From assembly GCA_956465555.1 (NCBI GenBank), contig OY101130.1:496001-560000 (forward strand): a stretch of DNA of 64,000 nucleotides. The letters are read 5' to 3'. The DNA is from Nitzschia sp. pyKryTriq1. Its lineage: Eukaryota > Bacillariophyta > Bacillariophyceae > Bacillariales > Bacillariaceae. Under the pieces are notes generated by a model. That model had not been told where the DNA came from, ran no database searches, and was given only the letters and a program-made list of their open reading frames with translations. Each line of letters opens with the position of its first letter. Within the stretch, counting starts at the first letter, position 1. A program made the position numbers and the translations under genes. Positions 50,864 to 61,786 of the stretch are shown piece after piece.

Positions 50864-52962
50864 CTACACAACTGTCCAGTCGATGGGAGCATGTCCCATC
50901 TTCACCAGAGCTTCATTGGCCTGGCTAAAACAGTGGGATCCCAGAAAGGGAGATGAGGTTTTGGTCGCTCCTAGAGGCGACGGATGGCTTGTCCGAATGA
51001 TTGTGTGCTTGGTTGCATCCACCGTTTCAGCCTTTTTGGCTGCAGGATTACCCCACAGCAAAAAAACAAGTCCTTTGTCCTTGTCATCATTCAACGCTTG
51101 AATAACTTGATCCGTAAATTCTTCCCATCCTTGGCCTTTGTGACTATTGGCTTCGCCCTGCCGAACAGTGAGAACAGTGTTGAGTAAAAGGACTCCTTGT
51201 TGGGCCCAGTGTTCGAGGTTGCCGTGGGCTGGCTTTGGAATCGAGACATCGTTCCTTGCTTCTCGGAAGATGTTTTGAAGAGATGGCGGCGGATTAACAC
51301 CTTTGCGCACCGAAAAAGCCAGTCCATGTCCCTGTCCTGGGCCATGATATGGATCCTGGCCGACAATAACGACCTTCACACTATCAAAAGGGCATAGTTC
51401 AAAGGCAGCAAAGACATCTTCGGCAGGTGGGTAAATAGTCGCACCTGAAGCAATTTCCTTGGTTAAGAAGGATTGGAGGTTCTGAAAGCAAGCGGAATGA
51501 ATTGCATCGGCAAGCACTTTTTGCCAGCCTTCGTCTTTTATGCCGAATATCAGATCCTTTTCACCATAAGATACGAGTTTGTTGCTTCCGGTATTACCCG
51601 CGTCCTCTGATGCACCATTTGTCTTCGGGTCCTGAGCTGCGGATTTGTCATTTTCACCGACGGCATTCATTCGTTCCTCCAACGGCATAAAAAGTTGGCT
51701 TTTTGTGTACCAAATGGCTCGTTTATGCGGGCCTTCTGTTTCCTTCAACACGGGATTCCCCTCGGCGCACGTTTCTCGTCCATAACACTGAAGTTTAAAC
51801 TGAAAATTTCCCGCATCTCCTTCAACGTTACGAAATGTTCCTCCTTCCCGTGTCAAGCCCTTGGACCCATATGATTCTAAGGCCACGGCCTGAGCTTCTC
51901 GGAAAAGATGTCGTCGCTGTTCTGTAGTCAATTCCTGCAGGGATGCAAACGGGTCAATCTTTGCTCTGTACAGGCATTCGGAAAGGATATAGTTCCCAAT
52001 GCCTGATAGTTTCTGCGGCATCATGACAAGCAGTCGAAAAAGAGCCGTTAGTCAGTATGCATGTATAATACGGTTCATATTAGTCAGGGAATACTGTTAT
52101 CACATCATTTGATTCGTACCGATTGATCCATCAAAAACTTGCAGACATTCATGCCCGGCCGTTGCTTGTCAACTATCGCCAGAAAGTCGCCTTCAGTTGT
52201 GTTCGTTGGATCCAAGATATCCGGTCCCAACGATGCTAGCTTGTCTTGTAACTCTTGACGCGACAGGGAGAAACGCAGAGTTCCAAAGTTTCTTTGATCA
52301 TGGTAATAAACTTTTCGGATTTGCCCCGTTTGGGGGTCGAGTAGCTCAAGGAACCACCGTGCAAAGCGAGGATCTTGCTGGTGGATATTCTCGTTGACAA
52401 ACTGACCCGACATTCCAAGAGTAATCCAAATACTCCTCTGAAAGTCGTCTCTATTCTCAGATGGCGGATTGCTTCCATCGTCAAGACAAATGTAAATGAA
52501 TTTACCCTTAGCATTCCAATCTTGGATGATATCGACGGATATCGCCGACAGTTCTGGAGCATTGTGAGGTTGAAACCAGGGGGTCATGGTCCGAGCAAAG
52601 GCCTCGAATCCTACTGGACGCCCATGTCGAACATATCGCCCCGATAGAAATTGGATGTCTACGAGCCGACGACCGATTGCTCCCCCCTTTTGCAGTTGAT
52701 CGACGACCGTTCGAACCTCGGGGCCTTCGGGCATCATCTGCACTTGTGAACGCCGTACGAAGGATCGTCGGCCCGGCTGCGAATGGAGACGGATGCACCA
52801 ATTCTTGCCAGTAAAAGAAGTCGATCGGAAATCGGATGATACTGATACAACGGGAATGCTCCAGGCGTAGCTGCACATCCTCGCCCCTCGTCTGCTTGAC
52901 AGGAAGAGCGCCATAATCATTCGGAGCAAGACCGTGGTTGCTCCTCCTCTCGTAACTTTCAT
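50864..52962 (-). CDS. Fused Fpg/Nei-type and family-1 uracil-DNA glycosylase
   Basis: Exons 52120-52962 and 50864-52012 (GT-AG intron of 107 bp, placed inside DQS|KLSGIGNY) give 663 residues. After a 76-residue Arg/Ser-rich leader, MPEGPEVRTVVDQL (77-90) starts an Fpg/Nei domain, with catalytic Pro78 and Glu79. The H2TH part (LSGIGNYILSECLYRAKIDP, about 284-303) and a zincless finger-like segment ending about 390 follow. A UNG domain (about 430-663) has GQDPYHGPGQGHGLAFSV (499-516, water-activating Asp), LLLNTVLTVRQGEANSHKG and HPSPL (624-628). The protein should excise both oxidised bases and uracil. The leader suggests an organelle form; an internal start at residue 77 would expose Pro for catalysis. 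Confidence 0.87.
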
Positions 52963-53555
52963 TTCTCGTTTCCTAGAAACAAGGACTTCTCCACATGTCA
53001 GCTACTTTGCCCCTTGACCAATGTGACGATCCAGCTTCTGTGCCCTTCGCCGTTTCGTACCGGTAGGAGTTAGGCGGTCTACTCGTATCGGTATGGTCGA
53101 AGATCCGCCGCACCATCGTCGTTTCCTATTAAATCGTCCTGTTCAATGTTCACAAAACTTACCAAAAGATGAGGGATGGGGAGTGGCTACCCCCAACGAA
53201 CGAAGGACAGACAAGGGACGCTCCGAGGTGTCGAGCACCATTGGTGGGCGCTGGGCGGGCGCAGAAGGGGCATACGTACGAGTTTATTTTCCAGCGTTCT
53301 GGCATGACGTAGGTCCATGTAGCCCTGGTACAAACGCCCGAATCACGAACACGAGTCCTGCCGCGCCATCATGATGAAAGAATTTCTTCCGCGATCGCCA
53401 TCACGACAATGACAACAAACTCCCACCGACGATGGTGTGATAGAAGCATAGCATCCACTACTTCTCTAGCGAGTACTTTTTGACTTTTATTGAACATTTC
53501 ATCTAAACATACATCTTAAAAGGCATTCGTCGAAAAAAAGTCAAAAATCCGTGCA
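52963..53555. other. Intergenic region between divergent genes
   Basis: A taccggtagg word lies near 53060. No gene seen. Confidence 0.4.
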
Positions 53556-53960
53556 ATGGTGGTTACGAACGAGCTACTTGCAGCTGCGGTGCGGGATCTT
53601 CGCGAATCCGACGCGCCCTGCCATGACAAATGGTACACTTTGGACGCATTGAAGACTATTCTACAGCTATACTACGACTTTGATGGTAACTTTGATTTCT
53701 CTACTAAGACATTAAAGAAAGCTATAGAGACTCTTGGTCCAGTCGGCACCACAGTCGCAGGCGGAAATGCAACTGGGATCCACTTGCGAACGAAGCGAGG
53801 CCCAGAGCTGCAACTGAAAAAGGAGCTGCCTCAGCTCCCGCCTGGCGTCCGCCTTGTAACGAATTATTCCACTACCAGTACTATACCATCGGTCTGCAGT
53901 GTCCGAGAGAGTGAGGGTTTGTTGGCGCATTGGTTCGTATGGTACTTCTGTAAAACATAA
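53556..53960 (+). CDS. Small hypothetical protein
   Basis: The protein has 134 residues. The first 90 look globular (LLAAAVRDLRESDAPCHDKW, LKTILQLYYDFDGNFDFSTK, GTTVAGGNATGIHLRTKRGP); the C-terminal part is less convincing and may be read beyond a missed splice site. The gene ends 9 bp from the convergent phytochrome stop. No family recognised. Confidence 0.45.
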   Translation: MVVTNELLAAAVRDLRESDAPCHDKWYTLDALKTILQLYYDFDGNFDFSTKTLKKAIETLGPVGTTVAGGNATGIHLRTKRGPELQLKKELPQLPPGVRLVTNYSTTSTIPSVCSVRESEGLLAHWFVWYFCKT

Positions 53961-53969
53961 TTTCTATTA

Positions 53970-56900
53970 TTATTTATGAGGTAATTCTGTTCCCTGGTAA
54001 TCAATGCGTTCGATAAGATTCTCGAGGAACCCTTTTGGTGGGGGCTTGTACATAATCTCATTGCACCCGGCGTTGAATATTAACTTCTTGGCTCGATCTG
54101 TGCCGTCCGCTGTATAGCATAGAATGTATGATGCACCAATGCCGTTCGAGTGCTCGTATTCTCGAATGCACTTAGTCGTGTCCACCCCATCTTTTCCGGG
54201 CATATGGTAGTCGATAAAACATAGTCCAGGGTTTTGCTTCCTGTAAATGTCCAAACCGTCTTCCGCGCAAAAGGCGGTAACAACTTCGACAGGAATTTTG
54301 TTGAGCTTCAGAAGATGTTCGACCTGCCGTTTTAAGATCTTAACGTTGACAGCATTGTCATCGATGATCATAACCGGCCCTTTCAAAACAACTGTATCTG
54401 ACCGAAAGCCTAGGTCTTCTGAAGGTGCATTGTATGTGTCATCTCCTTTCACGACATCGGCCGGGATGCCTAAGAAAAAGACAGTTCCCTTGTCCGGAGT
54501 CGAGGCACAGGCAATGAATCCATTCAGCTGTATGCAAAGCGAAACACAAATGAACAGACCCAAACCTGTGCCCTGGAAGGATCGATTGGAGCCACTACTC
54601 GCTTGCGTGTACGGGGCAAACATGTTCGCCAAATCTGTATCCTTGATTCCGCATCCAGAGTCACGTACAGTCACGATCAACCACCGCTTATCTGCAAAGT
54701 TGGGGTACATTTTAACCCTTCGTTGAACTTCACCAATGTCGGAAAGCATTTCGCCATCTTTCATAGTGAAAACGAAGCCGGCATATGCACTCGATAAAGT
54801 GGCCCATTCATCCATTCCTTGCTGCAATGTATTGATAAGATTGAAGTTGACTTCTATCGACCCCTCGTGAGTAAACTTGATGGCGTTGTTCACAATGTTT
54901 GACACCACCTGGATGATCTTAGTGCGATCAGTTACAATCATAATCTTGCCGTTGTTTCCGTCGCCTGCCTTGGGAAGAACTTGAAAGCTAAATGAAAGGT
55001 GCCGCGATGTAGCCAGCGTCTTCATGCAATCAATGGCATCATACGCCAACGCGTGGTAGCTGACTTTATCTCTGGCAAAAGAATGAGGTAGATATTTTTG
55101 CTTTGCAATGTTCAGGATGTCATTTAAAAGAGCAAGCATATGAGTACCAGATGCTCGGGCTGTTCGCACAATGTCCCGAATTTCTTCGAGATTCATGGAA
55201 TCGTAAGACTGGTCAAGGATATCCAAGCATCCCATGACACCATGGAATGGGGTGCGCAGCTCATGACTCATTCGGGCAAAGAATTCATAATTGTCCTTGG
55301 CCCCATCAATTGCGGCCATGTACTTCTTGTTGGTATCAGTAATGGCAAGCTTCAGTTGCCCCATCATGAGATTGTGACAGTGCTCACAGACACGATCCCG
55401 GAACGCAGAGACGACATTGTGATCCTGAGCATTCCAAGCGCGAGATTCTTGTCGTGCTTTTTCCATGAACGTATCAAAGGACGCCCGAGGATTCAAAATA
55501 CCACCAATGCGGAGCTTGGGTGCATCGGGGTTTCCAGCCCATTTGACATCGCGCGACCGAACCGCTCGACCCAACATTACTTGCGTTCGTCCCTCTCGGA
55601 AAAACAGTACGCCACAAGGGGGACAGTCATTCTCTGAGAGCCCCATATCAAGCAAGGGTTGACGCGAGGAATTCGAAAATATCTTCCGGTTCTCGTAAGC
55701 AGAGAATTTTTTCCAGAACTTATCGGAGGGTTTTAAAGATTCGTCCCCGATGCAGATACCATCAGTATCGTCATCGTCCATTCGATCTTGAACGTTCACT
55801 ACAATAATATCACAATCGAGAATTTCAAGAAGACTCTTCTCTCCGGCCTTGCGTAGATTCTCGCTGAGCGTAATTTCGGCACTCAAATTCAGCAAGACAT
55901 CACCCATCCGAATAATCCTGGAACTTTGATTTTTCTTTTCCATTGCTTCAATGCGCACCGAAACCATCTTTGAAATGGTCTCACAGGCAATTCTTTGGTG
56001 CAGTGAAGGTTTGAAACTCTGTTTGTATCCGTGGAAGGCAAGCAAACCCCATAGTTCTCCACTCACAACAATGGCAATGGACAAGGAACATTTGACACCC
56101 ATGTTTCGAAGATAAATGATATGTGGTCTTGCTACAGCTCGCATTCGAATTTGCGCTAGATCCATCGATTGGTCGCCACCAGCAATGATCGGAATGTTTT
56201 CACTCTCGATATCGTGAATGTATCGCAAGCCATTTGTAATGTATAACTGCCGCGCCGGCAACGGGATGTCTGATTTTGGGAAACGCATACCCATGTACGA
56301 CGATTTCATGGTTCCATTAGTGATTTCGTGGATGATCTCACCAGACAGATCATCATTGAATCGATATACCATTCCTCGATCATAGTGTTGCATAACACTG
56401 AAGACCGCATCACATGCGGTCTTCGCAATGGAATCTTCGGCATAAAACTCCATGATTCGACCCAAATGGACCAAGGTTGAGCAAAAACTATCGGCCGACT
56501 GATGGTGCATCGTAGCAGGAATTCAGCGTTAGAAATTCATCGTACGGATGCAAAATGAGGAGCGCTGCCAAAATACTTCGTAACTAACAACTTACTTCTT
56601 GCGAATCGCCAGAGGCTTCGATTTCTATCGCGATGCCGGAATAGTCAGTTTCGGTGCTGGAAATACTCAAGGCAAAGGTTTTCCCTGGTATTGCATAGAA
56701 ATGGAATGTCCGCCGCGACATTGCCACTTTCATTTGTTCCACGCATTGCATGATGGTAGTGTGGAGAAGCACAGGGATAAAATCCTTCAAAAAATTGCCA
56801 ATCAAAGCGGAACCATTCTTGGCTGATATGAAATCGACCTGGCGGATATCTCTATCATGCCCTACAATCTGTCCGCATGGGTTCTTGATGAACAGCACAT

Positions 56901-57093
56901 GACCGCAACCCCCTTGAACGAGACCAATGTGGCTCAAATTCTCCCTGTCGCACTCGCTCAATTCCTTGTCGGAGATGGTGTTGCGGGTGTCTTCCATGGT
57001 ATTCGATTCCGTGTCGTCTATTGTCTGTGGTTCCGTTTGCATTGTTTCTTTTTCTTTGTTCTTTTTCCCGCCCTCGTTGGTCGTGCACATCAT
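53970..57093 (-). CDS. DPH: Diatom-type phytochrome hybrid histidine kinase (PAS-GAF-PHY-HK-REC), two exons
   Basis: Exons 56596-57093 and 53970-56498 (GT-AG intron of 97 bp) give 1008 residues. SECDRENLSHIGLVQGGCGHV places Cys48 at the biliverdin-binding position of bacteriophytochromes, before the PAS domain. The GAF domain has MRFPKSDIPLPARQLYITNG and RYIHDIESENIP; the PHY tongue has NPRASFDTF; the kinase has the H-box MSHELRTPFHGVMG and G-box GTGLGLFICVS; the C-terminal receiver has the DD pair, FIDYHMPGKDGVD (phospho-Asp) and a late Lys (MYKPPPKG). Diatom phytochromes are red/far-red sensors signalling through phosphorelay. All catalytic marks are present. The ATG at 57091-57093 is the first of two adjacent ATGs. 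Confidence 0.93.
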
Positions 57094-57529
57094 CAAGTTG
57101 CCAGCTCTGTCTACGAGTACTCGTATTCAAAAACAATGAGAGTTGATTGAGAAAAATCAACAACAACAAAATCGAAAACCGATACGATCCTCCGCGTCTC
57201 TTCTCGTGTGATGGGCGGGTAATGGTATGCACCGCTCATGCCGTACTTGTACGGTGGCAGCAGTACCGGTATCGTAACCCTTGGGGGCGAAGGGGGCTCC
57301 TCTGACACATCATACCGTACCGGTACAGTACGCGTCTGCGCTAGCTTTCGTCGGCCAAAAGTTCGTACAATACCACGGTACCAGTACTGGTACCAGGTAC
57401 AGCATTGGGTGTACTGCACCGGTACATACTGCATACCGGTACGTACTGTACTTGTCCAGTACGTACTTCTGTGCTCACAGGTACAATAATAAGCCCCTGG
57501 CACCTGGTACCTACACGTGAATTTGTGTC

Positions 57530-57760
57530 TCAAAAAAACGTGCGTGGTTCCAAGGAAAGGAAGGCAGGGTGAGGTTCGCTACCAAATCGGGGACGAAATC
57601 CTTATCAAACAGGATCAAAACACAAAATTCGGAACGGACCCATACAAAGGTCCATATACGTTATTACGGGAGTTCGAAACAATGTTCGCGAAGGCATAAT
57701 TGAAGACACTTATAACATCCGAATGATAACACCGTACAAACGCTCATAGATCCCAGAACA
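57530..57760 (+). mobile_element. Ty3/gypsy-like retrotransposon fragment, integrase C-terminal end (fossil)
   Basis: A short stretch reads like the C-terminal end of a Ty3/gypsy integrase (YQIGDEILIKQD, PYKGPYTLL). No gag, protease, RT or LTR is seen around it. It is a broken remnant, clearly old. Confidence 0.6.
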
Positions 57761-57770
57761 TGGGGGCGAG

Positions 57771-58519
57771 TGCAATACACACGGTCTACGCGACTCGTAC
57801 GACCATAGTCTGCCCGTCGTCGGTAGATAATGTCCTGAAGGATCTTCCACGACCAGTCGATGACGTGGTCGGCCCGTAATGACTCGGGTGCGTGTTATTG
57901 GATGGCCATGACCAAGGTCCGATTATTTCTGATGAATGTATTGTTTGATAATGATGGGATTTTGTTTTGTGTGTTGTGTGTTGTGTCTTTTGTGTAGGCT
58001 CTGAACTCCCCCTCGAAAACGCATTCTGCCCTATGCACGAGGTAGTCGACAAGAATGATTGAAAGTGTAAATTATGAGCTAGAACGCGCGTTGTTTTGTT
58101 TGATACGAGGTAGTCGAGGAACTACTTGTTTCAAAATCAATTGTTGAGAAAAGATATTGCGCTGACTTGGCGAAATATTAGTCTTGCATGACTTTCACAT
58201 GGTTGACCAGATGAATCTATTTCATGTGGTGTGGATCTCATTTTATGTGGTGAGCTATTTTCGGTGCCTGTTTGGCAGTTGTAGTCTAGTACATAGACTT
58301 GTAGTTTCTGTTGAGTCTTTGCAACGGACGGGGGCCAGTCGTACGTCGCGCGTCTCACACGCACCCGAGTCATTACGGGCCGACCACGTCATCGACTGGT
58401 CGTGGCTAGGGCGTCTGCGCATGCACGGCGCGTACTAGCGTGGAAGATCCTTCAGGACATTATCTACCGACGACGGGCAGACTATGGTCGTACGAGTCGC
58501 GTAGACCGTGTGTATTGCA
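57771..58519. repeat. Long inverted repeat with about 124-bp arms
   Basis: The left arm 57771-57894 is repeated in inverse orientation at 58358-58519, near-identical apart from a 33-bp insertion in the right arm (58406-58438) flanked by the 5-bp repeat cgtgg. The spacer is 463 bp. The left arm abuts the Ty3/gypsy fossil, so the arms may be element flank. Confidence 0.8.
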
Positions 58520-58960
58520 TTAGTACAGCCATAGTGCAATGGGGACATGTAATACACAAGGGGCTTCCGGAACGAGAGACAGTACAGATTCTACGCGCAA
58601 CCGTGCGAACTGACCGTCGGGCGGACAGACACTGCAGTATCGATCGCTTGTTACCGGAGAACGTATCCGCAAAAAGGTCAGAACTTCGTGATGGAAGCCA
58701 ATCAAACTCCGGAAAAATGATCCGAGTCGCGCAGTGCGTGGTATTCATTCTTGCGTAGAAATAATACGAGGGGTACACGAAACGAATAAATGAATGACAC
58801 TCCGCGACGTCTTGCACTTTACCTTCCTGCTACCGGTACTTGTACATAACCCTGAAAAATCTACCGAAGTCGTACTTTTCTACCAGATGCGGATTTCCCG
58901 TATGTAGAAATAGGTCTACGGTGACTGAAGAAAGTAGATTTCGGACGGTAGCTGAAAAAT

Positions 58961-59172
58961 AAATCTACCGCCGCGTCGCTCGTTTCGTCGCCTTTTGCGA
59001 CGTTTTATTCTACCCGACAAAGAACAGACGCTGCACGATAACAACACGCACGTTCACAACCCCTCAAAACGTTCACGCACTACTGTGTAGTTGAAAAAAA
59101 TTCTACTGTACCGTACTGTCTGTGCGCCGCAAATCGACCTCCGCGTCGCTCGTTTTCATCGCATTTTTCGAC
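58961..59172. repeat. Direct repeat of about 41 bp
   Basis: 58961-59001 and 59131-59172 share aaatc-ac-ccgcgtcgctcgttt-type text with a few differences, 170 bp apart. Confidence 0.7.
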
Positions 59173-59229
59173 AAAACAATTCACACCAACGCAATAACAA
59201 TAATGCTCGTCATGATAAAGGACGACGGT

Positions 59230-59231
<2 letters not shown>

Positions 59232-59262
<31 letters not shown>
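59232..59262. repeat. CAG microsatellite, about ten units
   Basis: Uninterrupted cag units lie in a region without a recognised gene. Confidence 0.9.
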
Positions 59263-59263
<1 letters not shown>

Positions 59264-59354
59264 CGTGAGAATCTTCATACGGCGGCCCCACGAATTTTAT
59301 TCCATGCCAAGCTTCTTCTCGAGGAACAGCAAATGGCACCCAAAGAAACATAAA

Positions 59355-59830
59355 AGAAAGCACCGCGCATTCCTGTTGCTGTCAAATCAGCAGAAGCAGC
59401 ACAACGAGAGAGCAGAGGAAATGACACAGCGCAACCACCTCCAGAAGCCGCACTGGTGGTGAAGAATAATGAGGATGATATTGACGACGACAATGATGAG
59501 GATGACAACGAAGAAGAAATCATTCTGCCCGATCCGAGTCCAGGCATTGCAGCTACTCCAGGGGAAGCATTCCTCAAAAGGAAAAATCTCTCATCATCGT
59601 CAGAGGAAGAATACTGCTAGCTTTCAACAGGGGGAAGAAGAACAATACCAGCAGCAAAACGAAAGAAGCCTCATCCATCATTGAGCAGCTAGTACCGCCG
59701 GAGGGAATACCTACCACTGCTGACCGAATACGAGATCAAGCAAGCAAATGGCAGAGGAAGATGCCTATCAAAAAGAAGAAGCCCGTCGTCTCAAGCAGGA
59801 TAAACAAGCCACATAGTAGTAGTACTGTGT
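59355..59830 (+). other. Decayed coding-like sequence, acidic
   Basis: The stretch reads in places like an acidic, Lys/Gln-rich protein (for example NNEDDIDDDNDEDDNEEE) but has no ATG-led frame of useful length. Probably a relic of a gene or element; the family is not recognised. Confidence 0.3.
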
Positions 59831-59888
59831 AGTGCCATCAGCGAGCAAGCTAGCGACTCTCTAGAATTATTTTTAGTCAGTACTTGTA

Positions 59889-59945
59889 ATATCGTAAAGC
59901 AGCCACAGAGTGTAGTAGTACTAGTACTTCGCTGCTTTACGATAT
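59889..59945. repeat. Inverted repeat with perfect 15-bp arms
   Basis: atatcgtaaagcagc (59889-59903) and its exact complement (59931-59945) with a 27-nt spacer. A close copy of one arm lies at 48259-48273. Confidence 0.8.
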
Positions 59946-60577
59946 AGTACTTAGTACTACTAGAGTGACAGTAGTTACTAAATTACCTCAGCTCTCTACT
60001 CTACTACTAGCTAGTAGCTCTAGCTAGAGTAGAGACGAGTACAAGTACAAGTACAAGTAGTTGTACAAGTACTGCTACGAGATGCATCATAATACTAGCT
60101 ACTGTTGTGTTTCGCGACTTGTTGACACCGCGTGCCCACCGTGTGCTTTCGGCTCTCCAACCGACTTGACGCATTTCGCGTCCAAAAGGGGTGAGAGCGC
60201 ACCGACTTGTACGATTTCGGAGATGAGAACCCCGTGTTATTGTTAGTAGATTTTATGGTAGATTATTTTTCGACTACATTCACAGTACCAGTACCAGTAC
60301 CAATGGTACTGTGCCGGTACCGCCTACAAGTACCCGTGCGTACAGTACCAGGTACGAGGCCGGCTACCTCGGCGCGGCAGTTTCTAAAAGGACGCGTTTT
60401 GATTGGTCCACTGCTGTAGTTTATTCATTCGCAAACCGAAGTCGTCGTGCTTGCGCGGTCGTGTGTGCGCTGTTCGCGACCCATCATCATGCTTTTTCTG
60501 AATTTATTACCCGGAGTACACCCGCAACCAGCAGCCACTCACAAATTTTTGCTGATGATTCATCTATCAGCTGGACA

Positions 60578-61786
60578 ATGACATCTCACCATCAGCAGAA
60601 CCCTTCAAGATCACAGCATTCAATATTGTTTTCAAAATCATCTCTTCCAACAATGACATTACGAACTGGATCCATACGGCAGAAAAGCTCTTTCAATTCC
60701 GGCGAGTCGTCGTCGTCGTCGTCGTCGCTGAATCTCCGATCTGCGAGAAACAGTGCCGTGGCAGGTTACACAGCGGGCTTTGTAGGCGTTGTTCTAGGGC
60801 ATCCTCTCGACTCCTTAAAGGTCTGGGCACAAACCAGCTCCTCCGGAAGAAATAAGCACTTTGCTGCTTCACCTGTAACCAATAGCATGGGCAACTCGTC
60901 GACGGCTTCAGCCACCACAGTATCCATGAACAAACCATCGGGTCTTCAGCGAGCAGTACCTCGCGCCGTCGGCACAGCCTCCATGAGTACCCTAGCGGGC
61001 CCTGCAACAGCCGCTCTCGCTCCTTCTTCGCCTTTTCAACCATCCAACCTCCTTCGAACGATTCGAGCCTTGTACTCGGGAGCCTTGTGCCCACTGGTTA
61101 CGGTTGGTTTTGTGCAGAGCATCAATTTTACAACCTATGATGCCATGCGAAGGTTTTTACATCACCGTGAAGCTCCTGATGCCCCCCAAGGCGACTATCT
61201 TCACAACGACTCTTTATTAAACGTTGGCATTGCCGGCTTTGTCGCTGGAACAGGCCTTGCGTTCATCACCTCTCCCCTAATCCGAGTCAAGACCCATCAA
61301 CAGATAACTGGCAGTGGATTCCGAGAAGCCTTTCGGGAAACCTTGTTCCGACCCAACGGAAAGTTGAATCTATCTGGATGTGTAGTGGGAATCTATCCCC
61401 ATTTACTTTCCGAGACGATGGGACGCGCCATGTATTATTGTGTTTACGAGGCGTGCAAGCGACAGACCGCTGCCTACAAGGCCGAACGAGGCTTACCCCC
61501 CACCGTGTCCTTATCGGAACGCATGGGCGCTGCCGCCTTGGCAGGTGTCTGCTGCTGGGCCGCCATCTTTCCCTTGGATGCCCTCAGGAATCGTCTGTAC
61601 AGTCAAGCGGGACGAGCGGGAGCTAGTAACGCACCTCTATCGTCCACGTGGGAAATGGCCCGTGCCATGTACCACGAACGGGCTCTGTATCGAGGATTCT
61701 CCTTGACGGTATTGCGGGCCGGACCCGTGGCTGCTGCGGTTCTTCCCGTGTATGACTTGGTTCTGGAACAACTCTCTTCCAACTAG
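60578..61786 (+). CDS. Mitochondrial carrier family (SLC25) protein
   Basis: The ATG at 60578 gives 402 residues (the frame is open further upstream without an ATG). A Ser-rich N-terminus precedes three carrier repeats marked by Px[D/E]xx[K/R]-like signatures: HPLDSLKVWAQT, SPLIRVKTHQQ and FPLDALRNRLYSQ, with six predicted membrane helices (AGYTAGFVGVVLGHP, VGIAGFVAGTGLAFITSP, RMGAAALAGVCCWAAIFP and partners). Repeat 1 carries a long Ser/Ala-rich insertion. The second signature lacks the usual acid. The substrate is not evident; a carnitine/acylcarnitine- or amino-acid-type carrier is possible. Inner mitochondrial membrane expected. Confidence 0.85.
   Translation: MTSHHQQNPSRSQHSILFSKSSLPTMTLRTGSIRQKSSFNSGESSSSSSSLNLRSARNSAVAGYTAGFVGVVLGHPLDSLKVWAQTSSSGRNKHFAASPVTNSMGNSSTASATTVSMNKPSGLQRAVPRAVGTASMSTLAGPATAALAPSSPFQPSNLLRTIRALYSGALCPLVTVGFVQSINFTTYDAMRRFLHHREAPDAPQGDYLHNDSLLNVGIAGFVAGTGLAFITSPLIRVKTHQQITGSGFREAFRETLFRPNGKLNLSGCVVGIYPHLLSETMGRAMYYCVYEACKRQTAAYKAERGLPPTVSLSERMGAAALAGVCCWAAIFPLDALRNRLYSQAGRAGASNAPLSSTWEMARAMYHERALYRGFSLTVLRAGPVAAAVLPVYDLVLEQLSSN

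Larger units (their letters stand above)
57097..60577. other. 3.5-kb repeat-rich, gene-poor region
   Basis: It holds a GTAC/ACCGGT-rich stretch (57240-57510), a Ty3/gypsy fossil fragment, a long inverted repeat, a direct repeat, a CAG microsatellite, decayed coding-like sequence and CTAG/GTAC words (59810-60360). No intact host gene seen. Confidence 0.6.

Noticed and set aside
50470-50892. 140-codon minus frame downstream of the glycosylase fusion
   Set aside because: It overlaps the end of the glycosylase in another phase, has no family or supporting motif, and no splice site links it to the fusion.
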